Positions 32,430 to 44,296 are shown, counted from the first letter of the stretch. The stretch: 64,000 bases of DNA from Cynocephalus volans (GCF_027409185.1 NC_084462.1:181092071-181156070); one strand, 5' to 3'. Program-made: numbers and translations. The notes: a model not told the origin generated them from the letters alone.

Positions 32430-35400
32430 TTATTTTAACATTTGCTTGTACATAGGTTGTGATAAGTTATGTTTTCATTTTCATTGGTCTCCAGGAATTT
32501 TTAATTTTCTTTTTGATTTCTTCTTTGACCCATTCATCGTTTAAGAGCATGCTGTTTAATTTTCATGTATTTATACAATTTACAGTGGTCCCTTTTGTTG
32601 TTGATTTCTAGTTTTGTTCCATTGTGGTTGGGCAAGATAGTTGATGGGATTTCAAGTTTTCTAATTTGTTGAGCCTTGTTTCGTGACTATCATATGGCCT
32701 ATTCTAGAGAATGTTCCATGTGCTGCTGCAAAGACGTGTATTCTGCAGCTGTTAGATGAAATGTTCTGTAAATGTCCATTTGATCCAACTGGCCTACAGT
32801 AGTGATTAATTCTGATGTTTCTTTGTTAATTTTCTGTCTGTATGATCTTTTCTTTGCTAAAAGTGGGGTGTTAAAGTCCCCAGCTATTATTGTATTGGAG
32901 TCTCTCTCTCACACTAGGTCAAATAGTAATTGCTTTACATATCTGGATGCTCTGGTGTTGGGTGCCTACATATTTAGAATTGTTATATTCTATTGTTGAA
33001 TTGATCCCTTTATCATTATATAGTGACCTGCCTTATCTTTTTTTTTACTTTCCTTGGCTTGAAGTCTATTTTATCTGACGTAAGTATAGCTACATCTGGT
33101 CGTTTTTGGTTTTCATTTGCATGAAATATCTTTCTCCATTCCTTCACTTTAAGCCAGTGTGTATCTTTATCAGTTAAGTGAATTTCTTATAGGCACAAGG
33201 TGCTGTTTCTTGTTTTATAATTCATTCAGCCACTGTGTCTTTTAATTGGGGCATTTAATCCATTTTTCCTTTAGAGTTATTATTGATATATAGGAACTTG
33301 TTATTGCCATTTTGTTACATGTTCTGATTGTTTTATAGATCCTTTTTTCCTTTTTTCTGGTCTTACTGTCTTCTTTTGTGGTTAAGTGGTTTCCTCTAGC
33401 AGTATATTTTGATTTCTCACTATTTATTTTTAGTATGTCTCATAAATTTTTCTGTTGTGGTTACCCGGAGGCTCACAAAAAATATGTTGTAGTTATAATG
33501 GATTATTTTAAACTAATAACAACTTAATTTTGATATCTAAGAAAAAAGAAAAGTTCAAAGCCAACTCTATGCTTTGACGTCATTCCCTCCCCCCACTCCC
33601 ACACACACTTTTTGACATTCTCTCGCTCCAACGTACATCTTTTAATATTGCCTATATGTTAAATGGTTGTTTTATTTGTTATTGTCTTGTTAGTTTGTCC
33701 TTTAGTCTTCTTACTAAGGATGTAAGTGGTTTATTCATCACCCTTACAACACTGGAGTATTCTGAGGTCGTTTGTGTTCTTACTTTACTAGTGAGTTATG
33801 TACCTTCAAATGTTTTCTTGCTACTCTTTAACATCACCTTCTCCCAGATCGAAGAACTCCCTTTAGCATTTCTTGTGTGGCAGGTCTGCTATTAATGAAT
33901 TCCCTTACCTTTTGTTTGTCTGGGAAAGACTTTATTTCTCCTTCACATTTGAAGTTTAGTTTTGCTGGATACATAATTCGTGGTTGACAGTTTTTTTCCT
34001 TCAGCACTTTGAATATATCATCCCATTGTCTTCTGGCCTGAAGGATTGCTACTAAGAAATCCACTGAGTGATGTATTGGGGCTCCATTGAATATTATGTG
34101 TTTCTTTTCTCTTACTGCTTTCAGTATCCTTTCTTTGTCTTTGGTTTCTGATAATTTGCTTATGATGTGTCTTGGGGTGTTCCTCCTTGAATTGAATTTG
34201 ATTGGTGATCTCTGAGCTTCCTGTATCTGGATGTTGTCAATTTTCCCCCTACTTGTGAAAGTTTCAGTCATTATTTCCTTGAATATGCTTTCTACATCTC
34301 TTCCTTTTTCATCTCTTTCAGGTACACCAATTATATGGAGGTTACTTCACATGAGAGAGTCCCAAAGTTGCTGCATTTCTGTTTCATTTTTTTTTCCCTC
34401 TTCTTTTTCCTCTTTGCTCCTCTGATTGGATAATTTTACATGTTCTGTCCTTGAGCTCACTGATTCTTTTCTCTCTTTGGGCAAGTCTGCTGTTGGAGCT
34501 TTCTATCAAGTTTTTCAGTTCAGATAATATGTTCTTTGTTTATAGAATTTCTATTTGGTTTTTAAATATTGCTTCTATTCTTTTGTCAGCTTTCTCATTC
34601 TGCTTCTGAATTGTTTTCCAGATATCATTTAATTTTCTATCTGTATTTTCTTGTGACTCCCTGAACATCCTTAAGAGAGTTATCCTGAATTCTTTGTCAG
34701 ATATTTCATAAATCCACTGCTCTTCTGAATACATTGCTGTTGTTTTGTTTGTTTCCTTTTGTGGTGTCATATTTCTCTGTTCTTTCTCAATCTTTATGTC
34801 TTTTATGCTTGGGCCTTTGAGGAGAATGCTACCTCTCCCAAGTTTTATAAATGTTCTTTGGTGGTGATAGACTTTTACTGGTCAATATCAGAGCTTTGTC
34901 TCTGGTCTGTGTTTTTGGGGTTTTTTTCTTTTTTATTTTTTCCATTCTATGGTGGATTACTAACTACTACCACCACTTAAACTTGCATTGATATTAATTT
35001 ACTGTCCTGTGGTTGATTCTCGAATTGGGGGAACTTCCTGTGGGGACCAGAACTTGAACTCTGAGTTTAAACTAAATTGTTGCTTTGCTGCTAATTCTCA
35101 AACTGGGGAAAGCTTTTTGTGCAGACTGGATTTTAATTATTGGCCTTCTAGTTACTTCTGGGTCTTGTGAGGTCACTACAGACTGTGTGGAAATTCCAGC
35201 CTGGGGCTGAGTCTTTCCTGCAAACTGTGTCCTCTGCAATTCTATCACCCTGACCTGTCTCTACTGAATGGCACCCATGCTAATAAGAAGGGAGATCAGC
35301 TGCCCGCACTGTGTCCCAATACTCCCCTGGTCGGTCAACTTCCACCCTGGCATGCCAAACATTTCCCATGGGGAAAGCCATGCACAAATCCCTCATAAAG

Positions 35401-35842
35401 ACTCATCAACCTCTGGGTCGTTCTTTCCACCCATCAGCTGCAGCCCCTCACTCCTATGCAGGTCCAGGGGAACTTTCCCAGTGGTTTTGCTGGCCTGGGA
35501 AGCCCTCTTCTCCCCTGCGTACTCTGAGTAGCTTCACACAAAGGGTGCTGCTGAGAATTTGCCATCTCCTGGTAGCCAGTCTGTGTACCAGCAGCTACTC
35601 CTCACCTTCCGCCACAATAGCTAAGAAGCAGCTGGGGCTTGGGATGGTCAGAGTGGTCCCTCCTCCCTCTTGCCACAGCCTCTCATGCCTTCACAGACTC
35701 CACAGGTCTCTCCTCCTCTTCTCCTGAGCTCCAGTGATCCCAGAATGGCAGTGTTTGCTTTTTTAATAGTTGGAAATTGATTGTCTGTGGGGGAAGCAAT
35801 GCTGGGGATTGTCTATTCCACTATCTTGATAATGTCACCCAT
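32430..35842 (-). mobile_element. L1-D: antisense L1, 5' half only
   Basis: On the minus strand it begins near 35842 with AAGATAGTGGAATAGAC, a typical L1 5' start. It has a 5' UTR (to about 34775), ORF1 (34770-33840) and the start of ORF2 (33300 to about 32450), where it stops in the endonuclease-reverse transcriptase linker. A T-rich stretch at 32410-32440 (A-rich in L1 orientation) adjoins the truncated end. It is old, with many stops. Confidence 0.82.
33834..34770 (-). pseudogene. L1-D ORF1 remnant
   Basis: Read on the minus strand: MTPQKETNKT at 34770, a coiled-coil-like segment (ISDKEFRITLLRMFRESQENTDRK), then an RNA-binding and C-terminal part at 34271-33834 (EAQRSPIKFNSRR, KDKERILKAVREKK, RIMYPAKL). 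Stops and frame changes lie between them. It is homologous to ORF1 of L1-A and L1-C but more diverged. Confidence 0.85.
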
Positions 35843-36479
35843 GATATATATCTTAAGGGTTATATTAAGAGTATTAGCCCTTCATCAGTTAATATGCCTA
35901 AGCACATTCTCAGTATCTGAGTCCTAAAGAGATTTTAAAAGTTGTTGCCCCTGGAAGTTATTAGTTTATTAGTATGATTTGTATACACATACACACATAT
36001 ACGTATATATTCATATATGTGTGTGTATGCACACACATATATGCATACGCACACCTGTGTCTAGCCATTTTATAAATTTTGCAAGCTGTCAAATAACCGC
36101 AGCATGCCTGGGATTAACCATACCTGCTCTGAAACTGAAGAGGATTCTTATGGACAACTTTACCTATAGACTCCTCCACTTAGACAAGTGGACCATAAGC
36201 ACCACCACTGAAAGAGAAAACCCTCATTTGTTAGTCTGTCTCTCTGTCAGCTGCAGAATGCAGAGTGCTATGGAGGACAGAAAATATGGACCTCAGAGGC
36301 TATTCCTCTCGGGCACCACAGGCTCTGCCAGCCCCAAGGGCCATTGGGATATGGGAGAAAGACTTTCTTCCTCTTCTTACTGGTGGGAATGGGAATCCAT
36401 GCATCCAGAGCAAGCCAGTTCCCTAGATCCACCTGGCAGGTGGTTTCTGGTACCAGGCCAGTCAGATTAATTCACCACT
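35843..36479. other. Probable L1 remnant, TA/CA-rich microsatellite, unassigned sequence
   Basis: Positions 35845-35950 look like antisense old L1 3' ORF2 (TAAGAGTATTAGCCCTTCATC). An imperfect alternating purine-pyrimidine array (CA/TA/GT) occupies 35979-36055. The rest (36060-36479) contains no feature I can identify; open frames there are short. Confidence 0.5.
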
Positions 36480-36600
36480 GTGATGGTCAATCTTATGTGT
36501 CAACTTGACCAAGTCACAGAGTGCCCAGACATTTGCCCAAACATTGTTCTGGGTGTTTCTGTGAGGGTGTCTCTGGATGAGATTTACAAGTCACTCAGGA
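36480..36600 (-). mobile_element. ERV-L LTR fragment (MLT2-like), antisense
   Basis: TGTGATGGTCAATCTTATGT followed by CAACTTGACC and GTGCCCAGACATTTG is the inverted end of a common mammalian LTR that begins with TGTGTTAGTCAGG. The other end of such an LTR is seen at 41511. The family name is from memory. Confidence 0.6.
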
Positions 36601-36611
36601 CCCCCCTCCCC

Positions 36612-36742
36612 ACCCCAGGGAGAGCATTAATCCATTCATGAGGGACCTGCCCCCATGACTCAAATAGTTCCCAACACTGCCACATTGGGGATCAGATTTC
36701 CACATGAGTTTTGGTGGGGACAAGTCCAAACTCTATCAGGTG
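36612..36742 (-). mobile_element. MST-like MaLR LTR fragment, antisense
   Basis: GCATTAATCCATTCATGAGGG, CCCCATGACTCAAATAG and CACATGAGTTTTGG are the reverse complement of the first part of the LTR found intact at 48692-49096. Only about 130 bp remain. Confidence 0.7.
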
Positions 36743-36778
36743 GAAAATGATAAACTAATTCTGAAATGCATATGAAAA

Positions 36779-37169
36779 TGCAAAAGACCAATGCTCAACC
36801 TCATTGAGGCTTAGTCCCCACTGTAACTGTTGAAGGTGGGAAATGATATTATGGTAATTGAAAGGTGGGGGCCGTGGAGATGTGATTAGATTATAGGACC
36901 ATGCTATCGTGAATGGATTAATAATGGTAGTCAGGGGTGTGATTCTGAGGGCTTTAAAAGAAAGCACATGAGAGGTTAGTCTCTCTCTCTCTGCCATTTT
37001 CTGCCATGTGGGACCCCTGGGTCACCATCACCACCACCAAGACCCTCACCAGATGTGATCCCTGGACTTTGGACTTCCCAGCCTCAAACTGTAAGCAATA
37101 AATTTTGTTTTATTATAAATTACACAGTTTCAGGTATTTTGTCATAAGCAATAGAAACAGACTAATACA
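36779..37169 (+). repeat. 5' LTR of the MaLR element
   Basis: It starts TGCAAAAGACC and ends CTAATACA. It shares the AATAAATTTTGTTTT polyadenylation region with the 3' LTR. It is 391 bp. Confidence 0.9.
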
Positions 37170-38746
37170 GAAAATTGGTACCAGAGAAGTGGGGTGTTGC
37201 TTATAATAAATACTTGAAAATGTGGAAGTGGCTTTGGAACTGGGTGTTGAGGAGAGCCTGGAAGAATTTGGAGGAGCGGCTAGAAAAAGCCCAGCTGCTG
37301 GTGGGAGTTTAGAAGACAAGAAGACCAGGGAAAGTTTGGAACTTTTTAGAGACTGGTTACATGGTGGTGAGCAGAATGTTGATAGAAATATGGACAATAA
37401 AGGCCATTCTGAGAAGATCTCAGATGTAAATGAGGAGCTTTTTGGAAACTAGGGCAAAGATCACCCTTGCTATGAACTGGCAAGGAACTTGGCTGCATTG
37501 TGTCCATGCCCTAGGACTTTGTTGAAGTTGGAACTTAAGAGTTGTGAACCAGAGTGTCTGGTGAAAGAAACTTCTAAGCAGGAAAGTATTAAGGAAGCTG
37601 CATGGCTGCTTCTAACAGCCTACGCTGAGTCACGGCAGCAAAGGCATGATATAAAGCCAAAATTTGAAAGGTAAGCAAAGCGTAAAGATTTGGAAAATTT
37701 GCCATGTGGTAGAGCAGCAGAGACCATTTTCAGGAGAAAAATGCAATGATGATAAGAAGGTTAGTAGAAAAGAGAGGGATTATCAAGAGAAGGGGAAAGA
37801 GGCCCTGAAGGCACTGCAGAAGCCTCTAGGGCCAACACTTCCATTTCAGGGCCAAAAGCCTAGGGAGACAAAATGGTCTTGGGGAACAGGCCTGAGGAGC
37901 CCTTCACAGGCTTGCTGCCCAGGACCACCTCGGGAAGCTGCTTCCAGCACCAGCACCCGCACCCCAGCTGATGTGGCTGCTATAGTCATGGCTAAATTGG
38001 CCCCAGATGTGGCTGGACCCACAGCTTTAAAAAATATAAGCCAGAAGCCTTTGCGGTGTCCAGATGGTGTTAAGTAGGCTTGCAGAATGCCAAAGCTGCG
38101 AAGGCTGGGGAGCCTCCACTCAGATTTCAAAGGATGTATGGAAAAGTCTGGAGGCCCAGAAAGAGATTTGTTGCAGGGGTGGAGTCACCACATAGAGCCT
38201 TTGCTAGAGCAATGCAGAGCGGTGGAAACATGGGGTCAGATTTGCAGTAGAAAAACCCCAACAGTGCCACGCCAGTGGAACCGTGGGAGCAGGACCATCA
38301 TGGAGACCCCAGACCACTAGAGCTAACAGCATGCGATGCCAGCCTGCAAGAGCTGAAGTGTGGCCTCAGACCAGGAAAGCCATAGAAATGGAGCTGCCCA
38401 GGGACTTGGGGACCCAACCCCGACATCAGTGCACAGAAGACATCAAGCATGGAGTCAAGGTACATGATTCACCAGCTCCGAGGTTTAATGCCTGCCCTGC
38501 TGGGTTTCAGGCTTGCTTAGGACCTGTTACCCCTTTCTTTTGGCCTGTTTCTCCCTTTTTGGATAGGAATGTGTACCCTACGTTTGTCCCATCGTTGTAT
38601 CTTGGAAGTAGGTAACTCATTCTGATTTCATAGGTGGACTTGAGAGTTTGGACCTTCTGAGGTGAAACAAGTTAAGACTTTGGGGTTGGGTGAATGTATT
38701 TACCTGTGAGAAGGACATGAGTTTTGGGGGGTCAGGGGCAGAATGT
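37170..38746 (+). pseudogene. MaLR internal region (non-coding or gag-remnant)
   Basis: The 1577-bp length matches the internal region of THE1/MST-type MaLRs as I recall them. Familiar landmarks are GTGGAAGTGGCTTTGGAACTG (37222 region), GGACAATAAAGGCCATTCT and GTTGAAGTTGGAACTTAAGAG. The reading frames are short and discontinuous, and no protease, reverse transcriptase or envelope motif is present. A related but more degraded internal region lies at 45531-46330. Confidence 0.85.
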
Positions 38747-39138
38747 TGTAAATTAGATCCCACCCAACCGCCATTGAGGCTTAATCCCCACTGTAACTGT
38801 TAAGGGTGGGAAATCCTATGATGGTAATTGAAAAGTGGGGCCTCGAAGACTTGTTTAGACTGTAGGACCATGCCGTAGAGAATAGATTAATAATGGTGGT
38901 CGGGGCTGTGGTTCTGAGGGCTTTAAAAGAAAGCATATGAGAGGTTAGTCTCTCTCTGCTCTGCCATTTTCTGCCACGTGAGAACGCTGGTCACCGTTGC
39001 CACCACCAACACCCTCACCAGATGTGTTCCCTGGACTTTGGACTTCCCAGCCTCATACTATAAGCAATAAATTTTGTTTTTTTATAAATTACCCAGTTCC
39101 ACATATTTTGTTAGAAGCAACAGAAACAGGCTCATATA
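38747..39138 (+). repeat. 3' LTR of the MaLR element
   Basis: It starts TGTAAATTAGATCC, follows the polypurine tract and ends CTCATATA. It is 392 bp and closely similar to the 5' LTR. Confidence 0.9.
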
Positions 39139-39249
39139 GCCAAGAGTAACCAATGCATTCTTGAAGGAAGAGAACTCAGAGGAAGAGGAGAGGAAAACGG
39201 GAGGTAATTAGGACACTGTGATATGGGTGGAAAGACAGAAAAATAAACT

Positions 39250-39600
39250 TTAAAAAAGGGTTTAGAAACAGATCCACACATATTATCACCTGATTTATGA
39301 CAAGGTGACCCAGAAGAGCACCGGCAATCTCATGGCCTTATCAATAAATGGTGAATTGAATATTGGGGGGGGGGGGATTATCTTATCCCCTAACCCAAAT
39401 CATGCACAACAACCAAGTCCAGACAGATTGCAGACCCAAATGTTCAAATAAAGCTTTTTTTAAAAAAAATAGATTTTCTCTACTTGTTTTTCTGTTTTCA
39501 GTTTAATTGGTTCCTACTCTTACATTTGTCATTTCCTTCTCTCTGTTTGCTTTGGATTTATCTTGCTCTTTTTCTAGTGTCGTATAGAAGCTTCGATTGT
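39250..39600. mobile_element. Old L1 fragments in both orientations
   Basis: 39258-39440 reads as plus-strand ORF2 (AGATCCACACATATTATCACC, GATTTATGACAAGG, AATAAATGGTG) with a G-run at 39364-39376. 39470-39595 reads as antisense L1 ORF2 linker (TTGCTCTTTTTCTAG). Confidence 0.55.
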
Positions 39601-39839
39601 TGCCGTCAGACGTTTGCTTCTAAACAGGACTTTAACGCTATAAACGCTCAGAGGGGGAAGCGTCACGTCTGAAAATTTCAAACGGTTCAGGGAAAATGTG
39701 CAAATGTAAAAAGAGTAAGAAAGAACAAACGAGGCAAAATGTGGCAAAAATGGAACAAGCGTGAAGAACCGTGAGAGGACATTCGGGCATTCCATTTCCC
39801 TGTGGCTTTGGACACTTTTGTCCCGTGCCCGGTCATCAG

Positions 39840-40570
39840 GACGTGGCTGTGCTTAGTCGGTCACAGCTGTCTGACGGGCATCCACGGCGTCCGGCCTCAC
39901 CGCAGGGCGAGCCGGAGCCGGGGCTCGGGGGGGCCTCGGGCTCGGTCCCCAGTGCAGGGTCGACCCGACGCCTGGTCCCCGCGATCTGCACCCCACAGGC
40001 GCGACACTCGCCCCGTCAGTGCAGGAGCTCAGGTGGCCCCAGAAACCCGGGCGCAGATACGGCCCTCGGCCCATAGGGGGCGCTGTCTGTGCCGTGTCTC
40101 CTCTGGCGGCGCTGGCCCTGCCCTCAGTCGCCCTGGTGCCATCGGTCCCCGGGCCCCGTCTGCGCCCCCCTCCACCTCCGCCCGGCCTTGCAGGGCGGCT
40201 GCCACCTCGGTCCCGCCCGCGGGCCCCGGAGCGGAAGGCCGAGGTGGGGTGGCGCGGCAGGCCCCTCGGTGCAGGACTGACATTCCCCGGAGCGTGTGCG
40301 CAGGAAGCAGCAGCACGACACAGGGCCACCTGCTCCTCCACCGTTAGCTGCGTTAGGGAAGCACGTGGTGCACGGTCCCGCGTGGGCGTGCCCTGGAAAC
40401 GCGACAGCCTTGTCACAGCGTCTGGGGCCCCAGCCCGGCTCCAGCCCCCCGCAGCCCCTGCCAAGTGCGGCCCGTGTCCCTACCCAGCCTGGTTCGCGGC
40501 CCTGAGGGCGGGGAGAAGGGGCCGTCCACGGTTCCCGCCCCTAACACCCTTGCAGAGGACCCGGAGGAAG
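39840..40570. promoter_or_regulatory. CpG-rich block (candidate CpG island)
   Basis: CpG dinucleotides are dense here (for example ACGGCGTCCGGCCTCACCG and GCGGGCCCCGGAGCGGAAG) against a CpG-poor background, outside any recognised repeat. It may be an unmethylated promoter or enhancer of a gene beyond the window. Open frames of 181 and 212 codons on the plus strand have no recognisable domain and are expected in GC-rich DNA. Several G-runs could form quadruplexes. No TATA box or first exon could be defined. Confidence 0.55.
40071..40085 (+). promoter_or_regulatory. CTCF-like motif
   Basis: CCATAGGGGGCGCTG closely follows the vertebrate CTCF core (CCANNAGGGGGCGC). It sits within the CpG-rich block. 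This is a sequence match only; binding is inferred. Confidence 0.5.
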
Positions 40571-41264
40571 CCTGAAACCAAGAGAGGAGGCTCCGGCAAA
40601 AGCAGAGGGCGCAGGAGGGGACAGCAGGACCAACAGCCTGTGGGGCAGGGGACTTGACGGCTTACAGGGACTGGAGCGAGGCCGGGCCGGAGTCCAGTGG
40701 CCCCCACTCTCCCTGCGGTTCTGTATTCCCCACCTCCAGGGCACTCCCAGGGCCTCGGACTCGCTACCCCCAGAGCCTGGCCAGGGTCCCTCTGCGCCCC
40801 CTGGCCTCCTGCCAGCCCTCCCCTCCCCGAGACTCAAGTCAGCATCTCCCGCACGGCCTCCCTCCTCCCGTCCTTCCTGTGCCCCGTCTGTCCTTCTCAC
40901 CATTGTGCCCGGGGTCGTCAGGTCCACAATCCCATACCCGCAGTCCGAAACCCAAAGGCTCTGAAAATCAGCAGTGGGTTCCAAGTTTGGCACCAAAACT
41001 CATCTTGCAGCAAAACCTGACCTCACGTGAGACTGTTCACGGTCGTTCTTGGCCCCACCTAGTGCAACAGTCGCATGTTTGGCTGCTGAGATACTGTCAG
41101 CCAGGTGCCGCCTGGCCTCTGCGCGGGGTTTAATTACGTGGTTCACACAGGCACCCCGGGTGGGGCCTCAGGACAAACTTGCCCAATTGGAAGGAGGACT
41201 CCTTTACACCAGGCACCACGCTAGGCCTCGATAATCATCCTCTGGTTTCATCTTAATGACCCTC
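40571..41264. other. Moderately GC-rich unassigned sequence
   Basis: This is the downstream shoulder of the CpG block. I see no repeat I can name, no splice-bounded frame with recognisable protein content, and no RNA fold. Confidence 0.4.
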
Positions 41265-41400
41265 TGGTATAGATGCCAATTTATTGCCGGTTCACAGATC
41301 GGGACACTGAGGCACAGAAAAGGTGAGTCACATGTCCAAGGTCACACGTGGTCTGGCAGCTTGGGGCAAAGGGCTGGGCGGGTGGAGCCCCGACTCGTAT
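41265..41400 (+). mobile_element. MIR SINE fragment
   Basis: It carries the MIR core series: GTTCACAGATCGGGACACTGAGGC, GAGTCACATGTCCAAGGTCAC (quoted here in part). It is old and diverged. Confidence 0.75.
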
Positions 41401-41510
41401 CCAAGGCCCTGGCTGCAGTAATAGGAAGTGGGCACGCCACCCGCGGTCCCCTCTCGCGTGGCCTGAGCAGCTCCCATGCTGCACGAGGGGTCGTGATCAC
41501 TGTGTTAGTC

Positions 41511-41900
41511 AGGATTCTCCAGAAAAAGGAGATTTATTATGGGAATTGGCTCACACTGTGATGCTGTAAGACACACACACACACGCACACGCACACACAC
41601 ACACAGAGCAGAACCTGCTGTCTCCAAGGCCCCGTAACCACTTGCAGTCCCTAGCCCAGCTGCAGCAAGGACCAGCTTTGTTACTCAGCCAGTGAAGGTC
41701 CCTCTCAAGACATCTGGGACAGGAGCTAGTTCTGAAGAGTCCAGATCCTGGTGGGAGTGAACAGTCCTGTCCAATCAAATCTTCCTCTTTCCTCACAAGG
41801 CTGCCTACTGCTGGGGCCACGGGGCTGAACTGGTGAAGGAGGACCCGCGAGCAATTCACCACCAGCAGCAGCCTGTGAGTCCCTGAGCCACGCGTGAAAA
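41511..41900 (+). mobile_element. ERV-L LTR (MLT2-like) with internal CA array
   Basis: It begins GTGTTAGTCAGGATTCTCC and continues with GATTTATTATGGGAATTGGC, the standard opening of this LTR family. An (AC)n with ACGC interruptions occupies 41572-41604. The 3' limit is indistinct. Confidence 0.6.
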
Positions 41901-41945
41901 AAATAGCCAGCTGGGCACGATCTAGGGTGCGATGGTAGATTTTGA

Positions 41946-41958
41946 CCACCAGATGGCA
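41946..41958 (+). promoter_or_regulatory. CTCF-like motif
   Basis: CCACCAGATGGCA matches the alternative CTCF core CCACCAGATGGCR. Binding is inferred from sequence only. Confidence 0.4.
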
Positions 41959-42054
41959 ATCAGTGATCACCTTTGCTTTTGGTATCTCATGCAGCAGAAA
42001 ACTTGCAGATCACTCAGCGCATACAGTATACAGCCACAGTTGCAGGGACGTTTC

Positions 42055-42180
42055 CTGTATTAATTTACTAATCCTCACAACCAATCCATGAGGTATTACT
42101 TGTTGCCATTTTACAGAGGAGGCATCTGAGGATCAACCCAGGCCTTGTCTCCAGAGGCTGCACTCTGCCCCCACTAAGCT
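42055..42180 (+). mobile_element. MIR SINE fragment
   Basis: TCCTCACAACCAATCCATGAGG and CATTTTACAGAGGAGG are in MIR order. Confidence 0.7.
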
Positions 42181-43488
42181 GCTTCCTGTTTGTATGATAT
42201 CTCACGCATTTAAATTCATGTTTTAGCAAATTCTCTCCCTGTATAAGATGCCAAACTTGAACTTTAACTGCTAAGGGCAAGCATGATGCAGCACAGAGAA
42301 AGGTCCACTGTGCTGTGGGGTACACAGTAGTGCCCTCCAGGCTCCCTCATCCCCATAGTGCTCACAGGCTCCTGATACCAGGGGTGGCCATCCTGTACCA
42401 CCCCAAGCTACCATGCAGGCCATTTCAGGGGGAGAACTTGCCCAGGAACTCAGCCTCTGCGCTGTTAATATGCATTTCCCAGGGTCGGCCCAGAGAGGGG
42501 ACTCAGCAAATGCATAAGTGTAGGTATTGTCCAGGTAACAGGAGGTCCTGGGCCAGATCCGAAAACTGCTGTAGGGGCCTCAGCTGAGGAGGGGCCACAT
42601 AGCGCCAAAGAGCCCTCCCTGTTCACCCAAATATGGCAGATTCAGAGGGTCCTGGAGACCCAGCCCTGAGAAGACCCCAGCCCCAGAGGGCAGGGCCACG
42701 TCCACATCCTCCAGTTTTGCAAAGTCCCGACCCAGAGCGGTGCTCCATGAATACTCAGAGGGAAGGAGGAGGGAGAGAAGGAAGAATGGACAGACGGAGT
42801 CCCAGACAGAGCGCAGCAGGTGCACAGACCAGCAAGTTCCATTTGGGGACCTGCAAGTGGCTCCAGGGAGCTAGCACAGAGCGTGCAAGTGCTTGCTGAG
42901 GACGATGAGACTGTGGACGGCAAAGGGCCCTCCGTGTAAGCTTTGGGAAGGAGCCTGGGTTTCACCCTGTAGCCGTGGTGTGCTTGTCCCAGCTGACTTA
43001 CATTTTCGGGTATTTTGCAGATCGGTTTTTAAGCACAGCCACTATTAAAAATTAAATTATATTAAAAACAAAGGTAATAAATACCCCAAGATTAGTCACT
43101 TTCTTATTACTTTACCATGCTTTATTATCCCTGCTGTTGAGATTACTTCCATCTGTTGTATAGTGGAAATCTCATCTAACAAGGTGCTACTGTGTATCTC
43201 TCCCCACCCTCCCACGTTCAGTGACTTCAGACTGGTGGTTTGAAACTGGCCATGGTGGGCATATTTACACCACAGAAACTGACAAATGCTGCAAATCAGG
43301 GCTTTTTATCCAGAGCCAGCTGTTAAACATTTACAGAAGTGCGCCTCTGTCTGTAGAGAACAACATGGTCAGATTGCACTTTTAAAAGATCTTCAGAGCA
43401 GAGAAACCAAGAAAAGATGCTCAATTAAAGGAGAGGAACAACCAAAATATGCAGCTTGGATCCAGATGCATTTGAAATCGCAAGTATT

Positions 43489-43505
43489 TCATGAGGGGGC
43501 GCTGG
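43489..43505 (+). promoter_or_regulatory. CTCF-like motif
   Basis: TCATGAGGGGGCGCTGG contains the AGGGGGCGCT core in the same orientation as the motif at 40071. Binding is inferred. Confidence 0.4.
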
Positions 43506-44296
43506 CTGATGTCCAGACGCCGGAGACAAAGCCCCGCAAGTCGGGTCCTCTCACTCAGTGCCAAGGAACATAGCTCAAACCACTGGTTCACCTTTTAAAC
43601 ACATGGGAAGAAAATGGGGAAGAAAAAGTCCAGCTTAGAGCCGGCCCCACTGGGACCCCACAGGGTCCCAGCCCGCTCCAGGGTGTCTGTCTTCTGCTTC
43701 AAGCTGCCACCCCTGCAGCCACACAGATGTTCGGGGAAAGGTCCTCTCCGCAAACGCCTCCTTTCACCGCGCAGATGGAGGGCAGCAGGGTGGCCCCGGG
43801 GCAGCTGTGCGGGGCAGCAGCCCCAAGTTGCCCTTCATTATCAGAGATGAGCGGGCTGCAGGAGAAACAGGCAGAGCGGCGCCACAGGAGGGGAGAAGCA
43901 GAAGATGAGGACTGAGCTTGGGGACATGTGAAGTCTTCAACATCATTAGCCACATTGAGTAGACAGACAAAGGTGGGCAGGAGGGGTGGATGTGGGCCTT
44001 GTCAGCATGTAGATGAGACCTCCAAGGGGGTCAATGTGCATAAAGACTGAGGTTGAAGAGAAGAAACAGAACTGTAGGGTGCGGGGCGCATTGGCAGAGG
44101 CAAACCCCTTCCCCAAAACAGCCCACTCCCTGGCAGGAGATTGCATGCCGACAGAGAGATGGGAGGACTTGGCTGGGGGAGGCCAATCTAGTGCCACCTA
44201 CCAATGTCCCACATCTAGATTTCAAGAGCCTGGACTCTCACGTTCAGAAGTGCAATGGACCACAGTCCTGGATGAGAAAGGGGTTAGGAGGCAAAA

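Larger units (their letters stand above)
36779..39138 (+). mobile_element. Complete MaLR-type element: LTR, internal region, LTR
   Basis: Two LTRs of 391 and 392 bp flank a 1577-bp internal region. The internal region begins with a primer-binding-like TTGGTACCAGAGAAG at 37174 and ends in a polypurine stretch (GGGGGGTCAGGGGCAG) just before the 3' LTR. MaLR elements of this size lack a polymerase and depend on ERV-L enzymes. Short frames inside (for example 37664-38077) are gag-like remnants without a motif I can name. No convincing 5-bp duplication is visible at its ends. Confidence 0.9.

Noticed and set aside
37664-38077. 137-codon frame as a host gene
   Set aside because: It lies entirely in the MaLR internal region between paired LTRs and is interrupted in the related copy at 45531-46330.
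39802-40657. 181- and 212-codon frames in the CpG-rich block as a gene
   Set aside because: GC-rich DNA rarely produces stops, several frames on both strands are open together, and none has a recognisable domain or clear splice structure.
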